Both the position numbers and the translations under genes were made by a program. DNA of 64,000 nt from Plantago ovata (taxonomy: Eukaryota > Streptophyta > Magnoliopsida > Lamiales > Plantaginaceae), in contig CM051455.1 in assembly GCA_028274465.1 (NCBI GenBank), forward strand, positions 50,321,351 to 50,385,350. The letters run 5' to 3'. Each line of letters opens with the position of its first letter. Positions within the stretch are counted from its first letter, which is position 1. Below the pieces are notes generated by a model. The model was not told the origin of the DNA, ran no database searches, and worked only from the letters and a program-made list of their open reading frames with translations. Below, one piece after another: positions 46,171 to 57,490 of this stretch.

Positions 46171-47305
46171 ATTTGTTATAACTCCAACTTGGGTTAATTA
46201 TCATAACAAACTAATTAGGTAGGTATCAAAACCAACCAATTGTACAGTATAACTATTGGTTTGACCAAAACAATTTTGATCAATGTCCTTTAACTATGTC
46301 CGGTTGCCTGGGCAACAAAGATATATTCAAGTGAGTAACAACCATCACACAGAAACACTATGTTCCTATGAACGTGACTTCTTAGTTTAGATAAGAGCAT
46401 GCACTTGGGTGCAAAAAATACTACCTTAGATGTGTAGAAACACCACCTTGATGTGTTGTCCATAGGGTCATATTAAGCAACAATTTAATTAAAGTCATAA
46501 TAAATTCCTACATAATTTATCAGTCAATATTAATATGCGAGAAACGTTCGCTGGGAAAGCAAACCACATGTAGTGTAGCGTACTTTGATGATACGACCCT
46601 TTCATTCACAAATACTCGAATGAGTCTAGAATATGGTTATGTGTCTATTTTAATAACTCCATTCATTGTCTCTCGATCTTCTTAGTAGATCTATGAATTG
46701 AATATGTCCAAACACTATTTTGACAAATTCACTTAAGGTGGCAACCAATTTTGGAGTATTCTCTCCTTATATCTATTACGGAGGAATGAATTCTATCTTG
46801 GTCCAATCTCTCACATCATTTGCTTCCTAATACACACAACACATGCCGTATCTATCCTACTATAAGGATGCAAGCATTGCGCATGGTGAAAATATATTAT
46901 TTCAGATATGATGTAGTATTCACCCAAGTCTAAGGACTACTAACATCACCATACACACCGATACTACCATAGACACTCAGATTTACCAAAATGATTTCTC
47001 GGTTGGGTATGCCAACACTCTCCAAAGGGTTCATATGTTCATTATGAATAACCAAGTTCAATCGTAGCAGTGAGATCTACTACATCTTTGAAGGATCTAA
47101 TGCAACATATGCTAGCTTCAATCACATCATTGATATCTCGTATCTCAATAACCTTCAACTAGTAATTTTCACCAGAGAACATACTTTTTTTTTAATAGCC
47201 ACTCACGCCTTGATTCTTATCGACAATAGTGCAACTAGTAATTTTGGCCGTTTCGTTCGAAACGGTACGAAAATTTGAACCATGTATACTATCATAATTA
47301 GAATT
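46171..47305. other. Unrecognised non-coding sequence
   Basis: Over 1.1 kb without open frames of note and with an even, non-repetitive text. The style suggests an untranslated part of an old retroelement, but no ends, primer site or coding domain support that. Near 47230-47285, CCGTTTCGTTCGAAACGG is an 18-bp perfect palindrome; GAAAATTTGAACCATG after it recurs near 50640. Confidence 0.35.
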
Positions 47306-47309
47306 TAGA

Positions 47310-49000
47310 AATACTATGCTATGAAGAATATTACGAGATACAACAATAGACATTTCTTATGGAATGCTGATAAAAATGGCAAGTCTAAAAGCAAAATACA
47401 ATGGCAAAAAGTCTGCAAACCTATACATCAAGGAGGGTTGGGAATCAGGGAACTTTCTTCTTTCAACAAAGCATTCCTTTTAAAGCACTTGTGGAATTTG
47501 CATACTCAAACCAATTCCTTATGGTTTGATGTATACAAAAACAAGTATTTCCCTACAACAACCTTCCTTGAAGCCTCTACAAATCCACAGCAAAGCTGAT
47601 TTTGGAAAAATCTAGTAAAACTTAAAGAAGAATTTAGAGCTGGTCTTACTTTCCAAGTAGGGAATGGCGCCTCTATCCAGTTCTGGGAAGATAAATGGTT
47701 GAATAATAAAAGACTACAAGATTATGCAACTAATCCACATCTGCAGGATAAAGTCCAAGACTATATTATTAATAATGCCTGGGATATACAAGCACTCAAC
47801 CAGGTGCTGCCCCAAGAATTAGTCCATGAAATTATTGCAACACCATTTGCTAGGGAATTAAATGATACCCTAGTCTGGAATGAAGAAACACATGGTAGTT
47901 TCTCTGTCAAAAGTGCTTACTACCTCTTACAGAAACAGAAGGAGGAGCAAGGACCACATTGGCCTTGGAAAAAATTGTGGAAACTGGATTTACTCCCCAG
48001 AATACAATTCTTCCTTTGGCTAGGAATACACAAAAGACTCCCTACAGCACAACATTTATATCATAAAAATATCATAACCTCCCCCATTTGTAGACTCTGT
48101 AATACAGGGGAAGAGAGCATTGATCATCTCATTTTTCATTGCCCTTGCTTTCTTAATTTAAGAAACTTAGTTATGACAAACAATCACTCTTTAGACACCT
48201 TGGATAAATTGGTTTTCTTAGATACTTTCAATTCTGAATCCCAATTAAATGCTTTAATTTTTGTTTGGATAATATGGAGATTCAGAAATGAAAAGTTGTT
48301 TGCACACAAAGAGAATACACATGATCAAATGCATATCAGATTACTTCAAGCTATATCTGATAATAAGCAAATCCGCACACCAGTCAAATTCAAAACCCCA
48401 AGGTCGGTACCTTGTAAATGGAAAGCACCACCAGAAGGCTTTGTGTGCCTTAATATCGATGGATCATTTGATCCAATCACTGGCCAAGCAGGAGCTGGAG
48501 CAATTATTAGAAACCATGACAGCACATTTCTAATTGTCGGAGCATCCTATCTTGGCCATACAGATGCGGCTACGGCCGAGTTCCATGCATTACTTTTTGG
48601 CATTAAACTCTGTGAACAAATTGGCAAATGCAATATTATTATACAAACTGACTCCAAATTGTTGGAATATCATATGAACAGGACCACAGGAACACGGCCA
48701 ACAAGAAACCAAGAAGTGATACTCCAGGATGTACGCAGCAGAATTAGAAGAATGCAGCAAGTTCAAACACATTTTGTATACCGGGAAGAAAACGCGGTAG
48801 CCGACAGGCTAGCTAATGAAGGAAGGCTACGCACTTTTGGAAGGCAGCCATCAGATCGGGACTAACTTACTTTTGTGTACATTTGGGATGTTTGTCCCCA
48901 ATGGTTAAGGAATGTAATTTGTATGGACGAATTTGTAGTTTATCGGTCTGTAACGGATAATGTTTAATTTCTATGAAGTTTGTTATTTCGAAAAAAAAAA
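47310..49000 (+). mobile_element. 5'-truncated L1-like LINE with RNase H
   Basis: It starts within the C-terminal RT part (RHFLWNADKNGKSKSKIQW; CKPIHQGGLGIRELSSFNKA, 47321-47599). After an in-frame stop (TGA near 47598) it continues to zf-RVT (RIQFFLWLGIHKRLPTA; CRLCNTGEESIDHLIFHC, about 47990-48150). It then enters an RNase H domain (CLNIDGSFDPITGQAGAGAI; ATAEFHALLFGIKLCE; IIQTDSKLL; VYREENAVADRLANEG). The last frame is 388 aa and open (47699-48865). A 3'UTR of 125 nt and an A-run at 48989-49000 follow. The gain of a plant-type RNase H marks a different LINE clade from the other two copies. Confidence 0.88.
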
Positions 49001-49127
49001 ACAATCTCAACCAAGGCCGGAAACTGGGACAAAAACGCTAGGTCCACACAACCAATAAGAAGAGTCACAACAGAAGCAGGTGCAGAGGCCATGAAGCCAC
49101 CACGCCTTGACTCACAGAGAACATACT
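49001..49127. other. Short unassigned spacer
   Basis: Lies between the LINE A-tail and the next element. ACAGAGAACATACTTTTTTT at about 49113 repeats a stretch at 47172, and GCCACCACGCCTTGACTC resembles 47202-47219. See the finding on this flanking pair. Confidence 0.4.
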
Positions 49128-49500
49128 TTTTTTTTTAATCGGTAAAATTTTCATTAATAAGAAATTAAAGGTGCACAAAAAATTCCTTTTCTGAGGGAGT
49201 AAGACTGACCTCACCTCACTAATCTCTTCCATTTTCTCCTTAATCGCCTGTTCGGACCAATCATCTGGGAAGATGGATATGTAGATGTTGGTGAATTTAT
49301 CCATCATCCTACCATTAAAGATCATTGCATGCTTATGTTGTTCTTTCTGCCGTCTTAAAATAACCGTAGTCCAGCCCTCACCTCGATCTCTGTCGCCTAA
49401 ACGCCTAGTTGAATGTGACCTGAAGTTCCTTCCTCCCCTGTTTTCTGACTCTCTGCGTCTTGAATGGTATCTTCCTTGCCTTTCCAGTGGCTACTACTCA
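49128..49500 (-). mobile_element. LINE ORF1-like RRM fragment joined to a LINE tail
   Basis: On the minus strand EGWTTVILRRQKEQHKHA is followed by FTNIYISIFPDDWSEQAIKE and VRSVLLPQKRN, the start of the RRM seen in plant L1 ORF1 proteins. Right after it come TTAATGAAAATTTTACCGAT and an A-run, the shared LINE tail. The whole ORF2 is missing, so the copy is internally deleted or arose by template switching. Confidence 0.6.
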
Positions 49501-49920
49501 TGGATTAAAATCTCGGTTTCGGAATGCATTTCGGATTAAAACTGAGACGTCTCGGAAAAGTTTCGAAACATCTTGAAAACCCATAATAATGTCAAAATTG
49601 ATAGAATTCCAACTCACCCAAAAGTTTACCATGATGGAATTCCAACTCTCCCAAAAGCTTAAGTTGTTGGGGAGGAACGGAAACTAATCATTTATACTAA
49701 TTCTACTCATGGATTAAAATCTCGATTTCGGAATGCATTTCGGATTAAAACTGAGACGTCTCGGGACGTTTCGGAAAAGTTTCGAAACATCTTGGAAACC
49801 CATAATAATGTGAAAATTGATAGAATTCCAACTCACCCAAAAGCTTGCCATAATGGAATTTCAACTCTCCCAAAAGTTTAAGCTGTTGGGGAGGAACGGA
49901 AACTAATCATTTATATAAAT
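49494..49920. repeat. 208-bp tandem duplication
   Basis: Unit 1 starts CTACTCATGGATTAAAATCT at 49494; unit 2 starts with the same words at 49702. They share GAATGCATTTCGGATTAAAA, GTTGGGGAGGAACGGAAAC and AATCATTTATA. Unit 2 holds a small extra GGGACGTTTC. The copies differ at few places, so the duplication is recent. No coding. Confidence 0.92.
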
Positions 49921-51107
49921 TCTCCAACACTCCCCCACGCTCGTGGCTGATTTCAACCTCTTTGGTAGGCCAATCGATTGGAAATTTAATAAGGGCGGAG
50001 TTTGTCTCTGGAGAAATTTGAACCTAGGTGAGCGTGAGAGATGGAATTCTATAAAAAATTACATAAAAATTTAGCTCGAACCACACAACTACGAAATAAC
50101 TAGTGGAGATCTAAAATTTACTGATGAAAAACAACAATTGAACAAGAATAGTATTTAGATATTAAACAACAAATACAAAAAGCGTAAAATATCAAGTTTG
50201 GTACTGAAAAAATAGATGATAAAGACAAAAAGCACCGTTAAAGACATCAAACAACACTAGCAGGACGGTGATGAACAATCAAATTACTGCCACCTCTAAT
50301 TAATCCCCTCTAATCCTATTAACTGCTTGTATACCAAATTACCAATAACTCATCCTCTAGCTCAAGAACAGTAATGTCAGATACAGTGAATCATAGCAAT
50401 TTGATCTACTTCTCCCAATTTATGGCCCTTGATACTTTCTTTTCTCCTTATTTACGTGAATCTTGGAGATATTTCAATGTTAGGAAACGGTAATTGAGAT
50501 GCCAAAACCGAAAAGTAAATGTTTCGAGCATTTCGGTCGAAACAACCGAGAAGCAAGTTTTCGCCGGAAAATATAACTAGGGAGACTGCTTTGGCTATTC
50601 TAACCAACAATAGTGGAAACCGATAAATTTCGGCCGGTTCAAAATTTTGAACCATGCTACTACTACTGAAGTTGAATGTCTCCCTTTAAACTTAATTGCC
50701 CCACTAATTAAAAAAAATGGAGTTAATTATTTTGAAGATCAATAGAGTTGCTTCCTCAAACACTGAAATTATTATTCAAAATAAAAAATAAAAAAATAGT
50801 AAAATACGTCCACCTAGTCATCTACTGGCTACTAATTCACAGTTGTGGGGTAAACATAATACCCGAATGACCAAATACACAGATTGTTCTTACAAGATGG
50901 CTAACATTGCTAACCATGCAGGTAAAGCATAATCAACAGATTTTTCCACATTGCTTTTTACACGTCTGGTAGAGAACCATTCAGCAGGCTAGATTTAACA
51001 TTTACGGAGAGAATGAAAGAACAGCATTGCAGCAACAAACAACAGTAGTTTTAACCAAAAGAAAAGATCATCACAAGAAAATATGAATGAGCACCCTTTC
51101 TGCTCAG
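49921..51107. other. Gene-free interval, 3' flank of the E3 ligase gene
   Basis: It contains CATTTCGGTCGAAAC and TTTCGGCCGGTTCAAAATTTTGAACCATG near 50535-50660, resembling 47240-47290, so a small dispersed repeat may be present. The 200-300 bp next to 51108 should be the 3'UTR of the minus-strand gene. Nothing else is supported. Confidence 0.45.
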
Positions 51108-54100
51108 CTATGTTTCCACCTCTGTTATCACTCGGGTGTTGTATGAATTGCAGTGCTGGCACTTGTGACCAAATATGTGAAATGCTGTCTTGCTACAGTT
51201 GTTACAATCATTGCAGAGTATCGAAACCTGTCAAGTAGCCAAAAAAACAACAATATGATCCTGAGTAAATTTTAGATTGTTATGGCAAGTTGGGGGGTGG
51301 AATAGGCATAATGAGAAGAGAGTACACCAGACCAGGCTAACAAGAAAATATGCAATCAAAAGGGAGTGCAACATACAAGCCATAAGAAAGACTAGACTCC
51401 CCAATATGATACCATTCTAGAATTATATTGACATTCATTCGAAAAAGAGAAAGGAGGAAAAAATGGGAACTGTTCAAGGAAATGCCTAAGAACAAACAAA
51501 AGGGGATAAGAAAGGCACACTTACATCATATCGATATTCCTCGGGCATTTCAGCAACTTGAATCTGTCAAAAATCCAATTACAATTTTAAAACCATATAT
51601 TAACATTTTAATAGAGAAAGTAGAGAAGGCTTTTGGCCAGCATATCAGATGCCCATGTCAAGCACAAGTATCTTAAAGGCTATTACATGTCAAGTATAAT
51701 TCAATTTTAGCAATTCTTCAACAAAATCACCATAAGATATATGCATCATACACAGGAACGGAGGAACCCAAGACAACAAAGTTACAGTTATTTTTTTTAA
51801 AAGAATCATAGTTTTCCAGTTTCATATTACAGACAAAACAAAAGGTTCATTGACACCCTCCGCACTGGAAGCTTAATAAACTCACCCATTGCCTGTCTGC
51901 ACGAAATTATCACACAACCTTTCTATAGCTGCAGGAATAACTCTGTCTATTAATGCCAGTGACTTTCTAAATAACTACACTCAACTTCTTGAACTACACC
52001 TGCCCATCAAATAATTCAAGAAGTTGAGCTGACAGTGCTGTAACACCATCAGCATAGTAGGAAATATTCTGCTCAAGTTTTTATGATGATCTCCACTAAT
52101 CTATGAAGCAGGTATACATTTGTGGGGTGGATGTATCAGTACATTTTTGGATAAGCATTGCTCCAAAATATATACACTGCCTTTTAATTACATTATTTGT
52201 TTGAAACAAGAGTCCAAAGGGTTGCAGAGTTTTTTGGAAGTAGAAAGACTCCAAGGATATTAAAAAATTATAATTAGAACTTAGAAGAAAAAACTAGGTA
52301 TATAAGAACATGATTTTTGTTTAATATTCATCATATCATGTATAAAGAATAAATATAACATATCAAATACTCCCGCCGTCCCAAAGTAACTTTCTCATTC
52401 CATATTTAGTAGGTTTATAACAATAAACAATTGTTCCCCACAATCAATATATCTTCATATAAAAGTACCCAATACATCTACATATAATACTACCCCCACT
52501 ATCTCCATATTTAATACTACTGCCAAACCATAAATAGACGGTATGTATCAATATACGTATACGTAACCGTATCAGGGTTTCGTAGCCTCTAGGCAGACAA
52601 CACTGAATCTAATTTAGATATGGTGTGATTAGTCAACAAATGAAACTTTAATATTATTTGTCTTCTGGGATTATAAATGAAAAACTTTGATTTGGTTGAA
52701 TGAGTTCATCGTGAATTTATCTTAGAAAACATAGGCATGATATATTCAAGTAATGTTCTTCAAAACAATTCACACCAGACATGCATGGCCTGCATGAGAC
52801 TCACAGTGAATAGTATACTTTAAATAATCAGGGATTTGGGTCATTAACCAAAAGGAAAGATAGCCTGCAGTCATGGCAGTTTAAGTGAAACCAAAACTCA
52901 ATATGTAACTAGGTCATCTAAGAATTTTTCAGAGGTACGGTTGACTAAATTGTGGTCCTAATTCCTAAAAGCACACCTTTTGGCTCCACAGCCAAAATCA
53001 TACCTAAGGATCTCATATATTTGGTTGGGCTGGGACAAATGGTTAATTCAATTAGAACAAAGACCAGCTCATGGAAATGAGTTAATGAAGATAGGATTTT
53101 TAACAAGAGTGTCAGTTAGGGTTCATCAATTAGGAAAACGGACAACTAAGGCAACCTGTATTTGACTTGAACACTTGAGCATGCTCAAATAAATTGGATG
53201 TGCATTGAGAATCTGAGATTATTCAACAGGTACCATTTTGATGACAATCACAAGTACAACTGTACATTATTTCATGATTTATCGACAATTAGGCAAATGT
53301 AGAATTGATATTTACACGAGGTTTATTCATTGTGACAAAGCAATAAATATTTACTCCCCCCTAATTTTTTTTATTTGAAGTTTTGGGTCATTTAACGCAT
53401 ATTAAGGATTTCTATTATTGTCATGTTAACTTTGATGTAATATAACTGACCAAATACAATATTCAAATAAAATATTACATTGGAAAGTGAAAAATAAGGT
53501 TTGACTAAGAAAAACATAGTTGAAGTACTTAAAACTACACATATTAAAGATAAACTCAACTTTGCTAAAAAATTGGAGGGAGTAACAACTAGGAAGGAAA
53601 AGTATGAACACGGCAAATATGTTATGGTGGTAAGAAGACGAAATGACAGAGTACCTCCTCTTCTAATCTTTGCCAGGGTATAGTCATATCAAAAATTGAC
53701 TTGGAGCAGATTGGACAGCGGTACCTGGAACGAAAACAAACATATATTTGGTCGCCATTTTAGAGAATAAAGAAAAATGCAAACGTATTCAAGTAAAATG
53801 AGAAGGAACAGATAAATGGTTGAACATACTGGTGGCTGTTTTGGACCAACTCATTATAACATTGCATATGGATTGTGTGTCCACACTTCAAAATCATTGT
53901 TTGTTGGGTCGAATCAAAAAGAAACTGCATGTAGGCGAGAAGCCAGGTCATGTTAAGCACATAAACTATTTGCCCATTATATATGGTGTACAAGATCAAA
54001 CCTCATAGCAAATGGGACAGTGGCTCTTCATTGAATCTTCTACACACAAATGATTATCACGAAGACTGATAGCATAGCAAGAGCCTGCACTCTCAAAGAG

Positions 54101-55695
54101 AAAACCCTGATGTGAATAGGACTCATGACCATGCAACAGAAACTGTGATTATGGATATACGAACAAGAAGCAGATCTAACTTTCAATTTCTTAGTTTCTA
54201 TTTTTCCTTTGATGTTGATATTATTACCATTACTATTATTAATTTGAATTATTAATATCATTTTATTTTATTTTTTTGTTGTGGCGGTGGGGGCAGAGGC
54301 TACAAGGTTGGTGAAACCGTTCATCAAACAGGAAAGATTTGTTTTGCTAGATTTCCGCCTAGATGGTCCATATGTAAGGTCATGGTCATGCATATAGGCA
54401 TGCAGTACCATCTAATACAATGAAATTAGAAACAGCTCTAAAATGAAAATGGGCATAGAGAAAGATCCACCTTAAGCTTCCAAAAGGAATGCACAAAGCA
54501 AGAAATGGACGAAACTACATTTCACTTGATTTCCAAGGTTCATCAGGAAGAAAGAAGAATACGACAAAAACTACTGCAGTAAATAGTAACAGGCAAAAGC
54601 AGAATGACTTACCACACTTGGGGCAGTGAAAGAAGTTTTCTCGACCACCCACTCTGCAAAATCATTATTGTACGATGAGTTCAAACTTATATACATGTAA
54701 CACAAAAACAATGATGGTGCTGATGGAAACCATACTACTCCTTTACCTACAAATTCCACAGTCATCACAGTGGTACTGCATCTTAGCCAGCTGCAACAAC
54801 AGGCAAGTTATAAACGTTGTTAATATACACAGCACAAATGCATTGTATCATTGTATCAGCACCCTTAATTAAGCCATTTATCTTCATAACTAGATTGGTT
54901 GCATAGAGTAACAAGAGTAAGAAGAGAAGATGCATTACGTCATCATCGTAGAATTTGCAAATACTGCAGAAGTACTCTCCGAATTTGACACCACAGTTGG
55001 AACAAACATTTGAAACCTTCATAACAAGAAGCAAAATCACACATCAAAAGCCTGTTTGTCATAACAAACAGACACACAGGACAAAATCAGGAAAACAAAT
55101 AATATATATATACACCACCTCCTGCTCCGTTTCACACACAGCACAAACCACCTGAAACGACATCAAGTCAACATTTATCAACCAAAACACAGCACAAACT
55201 CGCAATAAGTAAATAAATCAGCACAAATCAAAGGGGGAAAGTGACTGTACATTCTTAACATCATGCCGCACAAGCTCATGTCTCTCTTTTGGATCACTCA
55301 AAGCATTCTACAAAATTTCAACAAATAATAAGCAGAAGAGTAAAAAGCTAGAGCTCGACAAGTTTAATTTACTTTACATTAACAATCGGTGCAGGTTAAT
55401 AAAACTAACAGTGGCTTCATTGTGGCAGTGGCGGCAAGTGAAAATCTGATCGCAGCAAGGAGCTCTGAGTTTGCATCTTCTCCGGTAATGATCGCACCTG
55501 AAGATACACACACGATTTGGAATATAAGAATCAAATATTATTATTGCGTCAAAAGTAAGCGTGACGGGAGGAATTGGCAGTGATAGAGTAAAAGACCCAC
55601 CCGTACTGAGATTTGCCGAAATCTTCTCGCGGAACAATAACATCTTCGTTGTCGTGGTTCTCTTCGGAGGAAACGTGAGCTTCTTTTGCCTCCAT
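51108..55695 (-). CDS. CHY/CTCHY/RING zinc-finger E3 ubiquitin ligase (RCHY1/PIRH2 type)
   Basis: Twelve exons join in phase to 280 aa: 55695-55601, 55497-55410, 55307-55251, 55151-55119, 55016-54939, 54790-54747, 54653-54613, 54084-54002, 53924-53830, 53724-53655, 51563-51525, 51227-51108. The start is [14 protein letters not shown]. Order: CHY zinc finger ([24 protein letters not shown], about 32-95), CTCHY finger ([30 protein letters not shown]), RING-H2 finger ([22 protein letters not shown]) and C-terminal zinc ribbon ([13 protein letters not shown]). Members transfer ubiquitin with an E2; plant relatives (MIEL1, CHYR1) act in stress and ABA signalling, so cytosol/nucleus is expected. 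No stops or shifts. The large intron 10 (2 kb) holds a Stowaway MITE. Confidence 0.95.
52370..52520. repeat. Half of a Stowaway-like MITE
   Basis: It begins with TACTCCCGCCGTCCCAAAGT and AACTTTCTCATTCC, the classic Stowaway head, in intron 10 of the E3 ligase gene. The opposite arm was not found. A similar half head (ACTCCATCCGTCCAG) lies at 17101. Confidence 0.5.
53354..53582. mobile_element. Stowaway-like MITE in intron 10 of the E3 ligase gene
   Basis: Ends CTCCCCCCTAATTTTTTT and AAAAAATTGGAGGGAG are inverted, with TA on both sides (53352-53353; 53583-53584). 229 bp. It lies near the 5' end of the intron, about 70 bp from exon 10, with no damage to the splice site. Confidence 0.85.
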
Positions 55696-56004
55696 TAATG
55701 GTGGAGACGAGGAGAATTTGGCGGATAAATTTGTAAAATTGGAGCTTACGGAGTTGCTGTGCTGTATTTTTAGGGTTTCTGATGTGTAATTTTATTTAAG
55801 TTTCCTTTTCTGGGTTTGGGACGATGAACCTGATAGCTGATAGCCCAATTTTATTTTATTTTCCTTTCCTTCCACCATTTCCCTCACACGTCAACTCGGA
55901 CTGAAATAAATTCGTCCTAGAGCGCACCGCTTGGCATATAAGATTTTATATTAATTTAATATATTTTAAAGTCTTACTTTTAACTGATATATTTAAACAG
56001 AAAA

Positions 56005-56160
56005 ATAATATTTTCTCGATCTTTTTTTACGATATTCTTTTTTCATAAATCTTCCTTTTTCAGTCAAGTGTATACATCAAAATTATGGGATTAAATATGT
56101 ACACAACTGACTAAAAAGGAAGATTATAAAAAAAAGGAGAAAATATTATTTTTCATTTTA
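56005..56160. repeat. Long imperfect hairpin
   Basis: TATTTTCTCGATCTTTTTTT..CATAAATCTTCCTTTTTCAGTC..GTATACA pairs with GTACACAACTGACTAAAAAG..GAAGATTATAAAAAAAAGGA..GAAAATA. The arms are about 65 nt with a loop of about 25 nt. It could be a MITE or a small-RNA-producing foldback; no target duplication was fixed. Confidence 0.6.
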
Positions 56161-56663
56161 AATATTTATAATATTATATATAAGGGATCACACAAGAATT
56201 TGATCCGTTTTAATAACGTGTTTGAATTGATGATAGCCGAGCCAAATTTTCAAAAGAGATGTTGCTATCTATTTGATGAGGTTGGTTAGACGATGCACAG
56301 TTTACAATAATTGTTGGAAACATATCTAATTGTCGAGTGTGCTTTGACTTTTTATTCAATAACAAATGTCAATTTTTACACCGTTAGGCGGTCAGTGTTT
56401 TGATCTCCAAGATGTGGGAATAAGTAACTACATTACGCTTTGCTTTATAAGTAATTCGATATATCTTGTGATTAGAAATAATCCACGCATAAAATGAATA
56501 TGAATTCAAGTGTAATAATCAGATAATGTGGTGCATTTCAAGCTACAAGCTACACAAAAATTCATAAATTCATAGACCCAATTTACATAAGAATTTTCAC
56601 ATGATGTTGAATAGTGTGATTAGTCTAAGACCCTAACATGTTAATTAGTGTTTTTCGTGATTA

Positions 56664-57277
56664 GGCATTCTCCAACAGTTGAGCTCTAAAGTGGAGCTCA
56701 ACTGTGCCACGTCAGCATTTTATTAACTTAATCCCCACTTCATCCGACATACTCCAACAGTTGATATCCATTGATCCCGTCATTTTTATTTATTTTATTA
56801 TTATTTTCTCATTATTCATTTCATTTTAAAATATCCAATAAATTATAAAATACTTCAAAATTCAATAAATATTACAATAAATTCTTAAATAAAAAATATT
56901 ACAATAAATTTCAAAAACAAAAAAAATACTATCGCAGAAAATCAAAATTAAACAATAAATATAAAATATTACATAAATTGAAATTATAAATTAAATAATA
57001 AACACAAAATATTACGTAAAAATGAAATAATAAGAAAAATAAAAAAAGGAAACAAGAAATATAAAATAAAAAAAAGATATGGAACAAGAAGTAATGAGAT
57101 ATGTGAAGAGGGAATACAAATAAAGAAAAAAGAAAACAAGAAGTAAAATAAAATAATAATAAATAATGAGTTGAGCTTGAGCTCAATTAAAAGTTGAGTT
57201 AAGCTCGGTTGAGCTTCTCTTAGAGCTCAACATGGGGATCAAGTACCCATGATGAGCTTCTGTTGGAGCTGACCTTA
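56664..57277. mobile_element. MITE with CTCCAACAG inverted ends
   Basis: The left end GCATTCTCCAACAGTTGAGC and the complement of the right end (GGTCAGCTCCAACAGAAGC) form short inverted repeats. GTTGAGCTCTAAAGTGGAGC and AGTTGAGCTT-type words recur inward at both ends. The core is A-rich. Superfamily not decided. Confidence 0.6.
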
Positions 57278-57439
57278 GTCGCATATCATATCGTAGATAC
57301 CGAAAATAAAAAGCCAAGTGTGTACTTCAGTTTTATAATTCTGGGCCTAAACGTAATATTTACATAAGTTTGGGTCAAAAGTCAAAACTGATATTTAATA
57401 AAAATAAAAGCCATTAGGATTTTATCCCCAGAGAGCAAA

Positions 57440-57490
57440 ATTCACCCAGAATCTTATTCTTTCTCATTCATTCATCGCGCTCTGCCCCAG
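57440..57490 (+). promoter_or_regulatory. Non-coding first exon and promoter-proximal part of the SF3b5 gene
   Basis: The pyrimidine-rich leader TCTTATTCTTTCTCATTC.. ends at CCCCAG followed by the splice donor GTCAGT (57491). The matching acceptor TTTCTTTTTCTTTCAG ends at 58662, a 1.17-kb 5'UTR intron. Leader introns near the start often raise expression in plants. The transcription start is a guess. Confidence 0.6.

Larger units (their letters stand above)
55696..57430. other. Divergent intergenic region of the E3 ligase and SF3b5 genes
   Basis: About 1.7 kb between two intact genes transcribed away from each other. It holds an imperfect inverted repeat (56005-56160) and one MITE (56664-57277). 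The regulatory DNA of both genes should lie within the first and last few hundred bases; no clear TATA boxes could be chosen. Confidence 0.5.

Noticed and set aside
46171-47180. LTR retrotransposon body
   Set aside because: The text looks retroelement-like, but no LTR pair, primer-binding site, polypurine tract or coding domain was found, so it is listed only as unrecognised.
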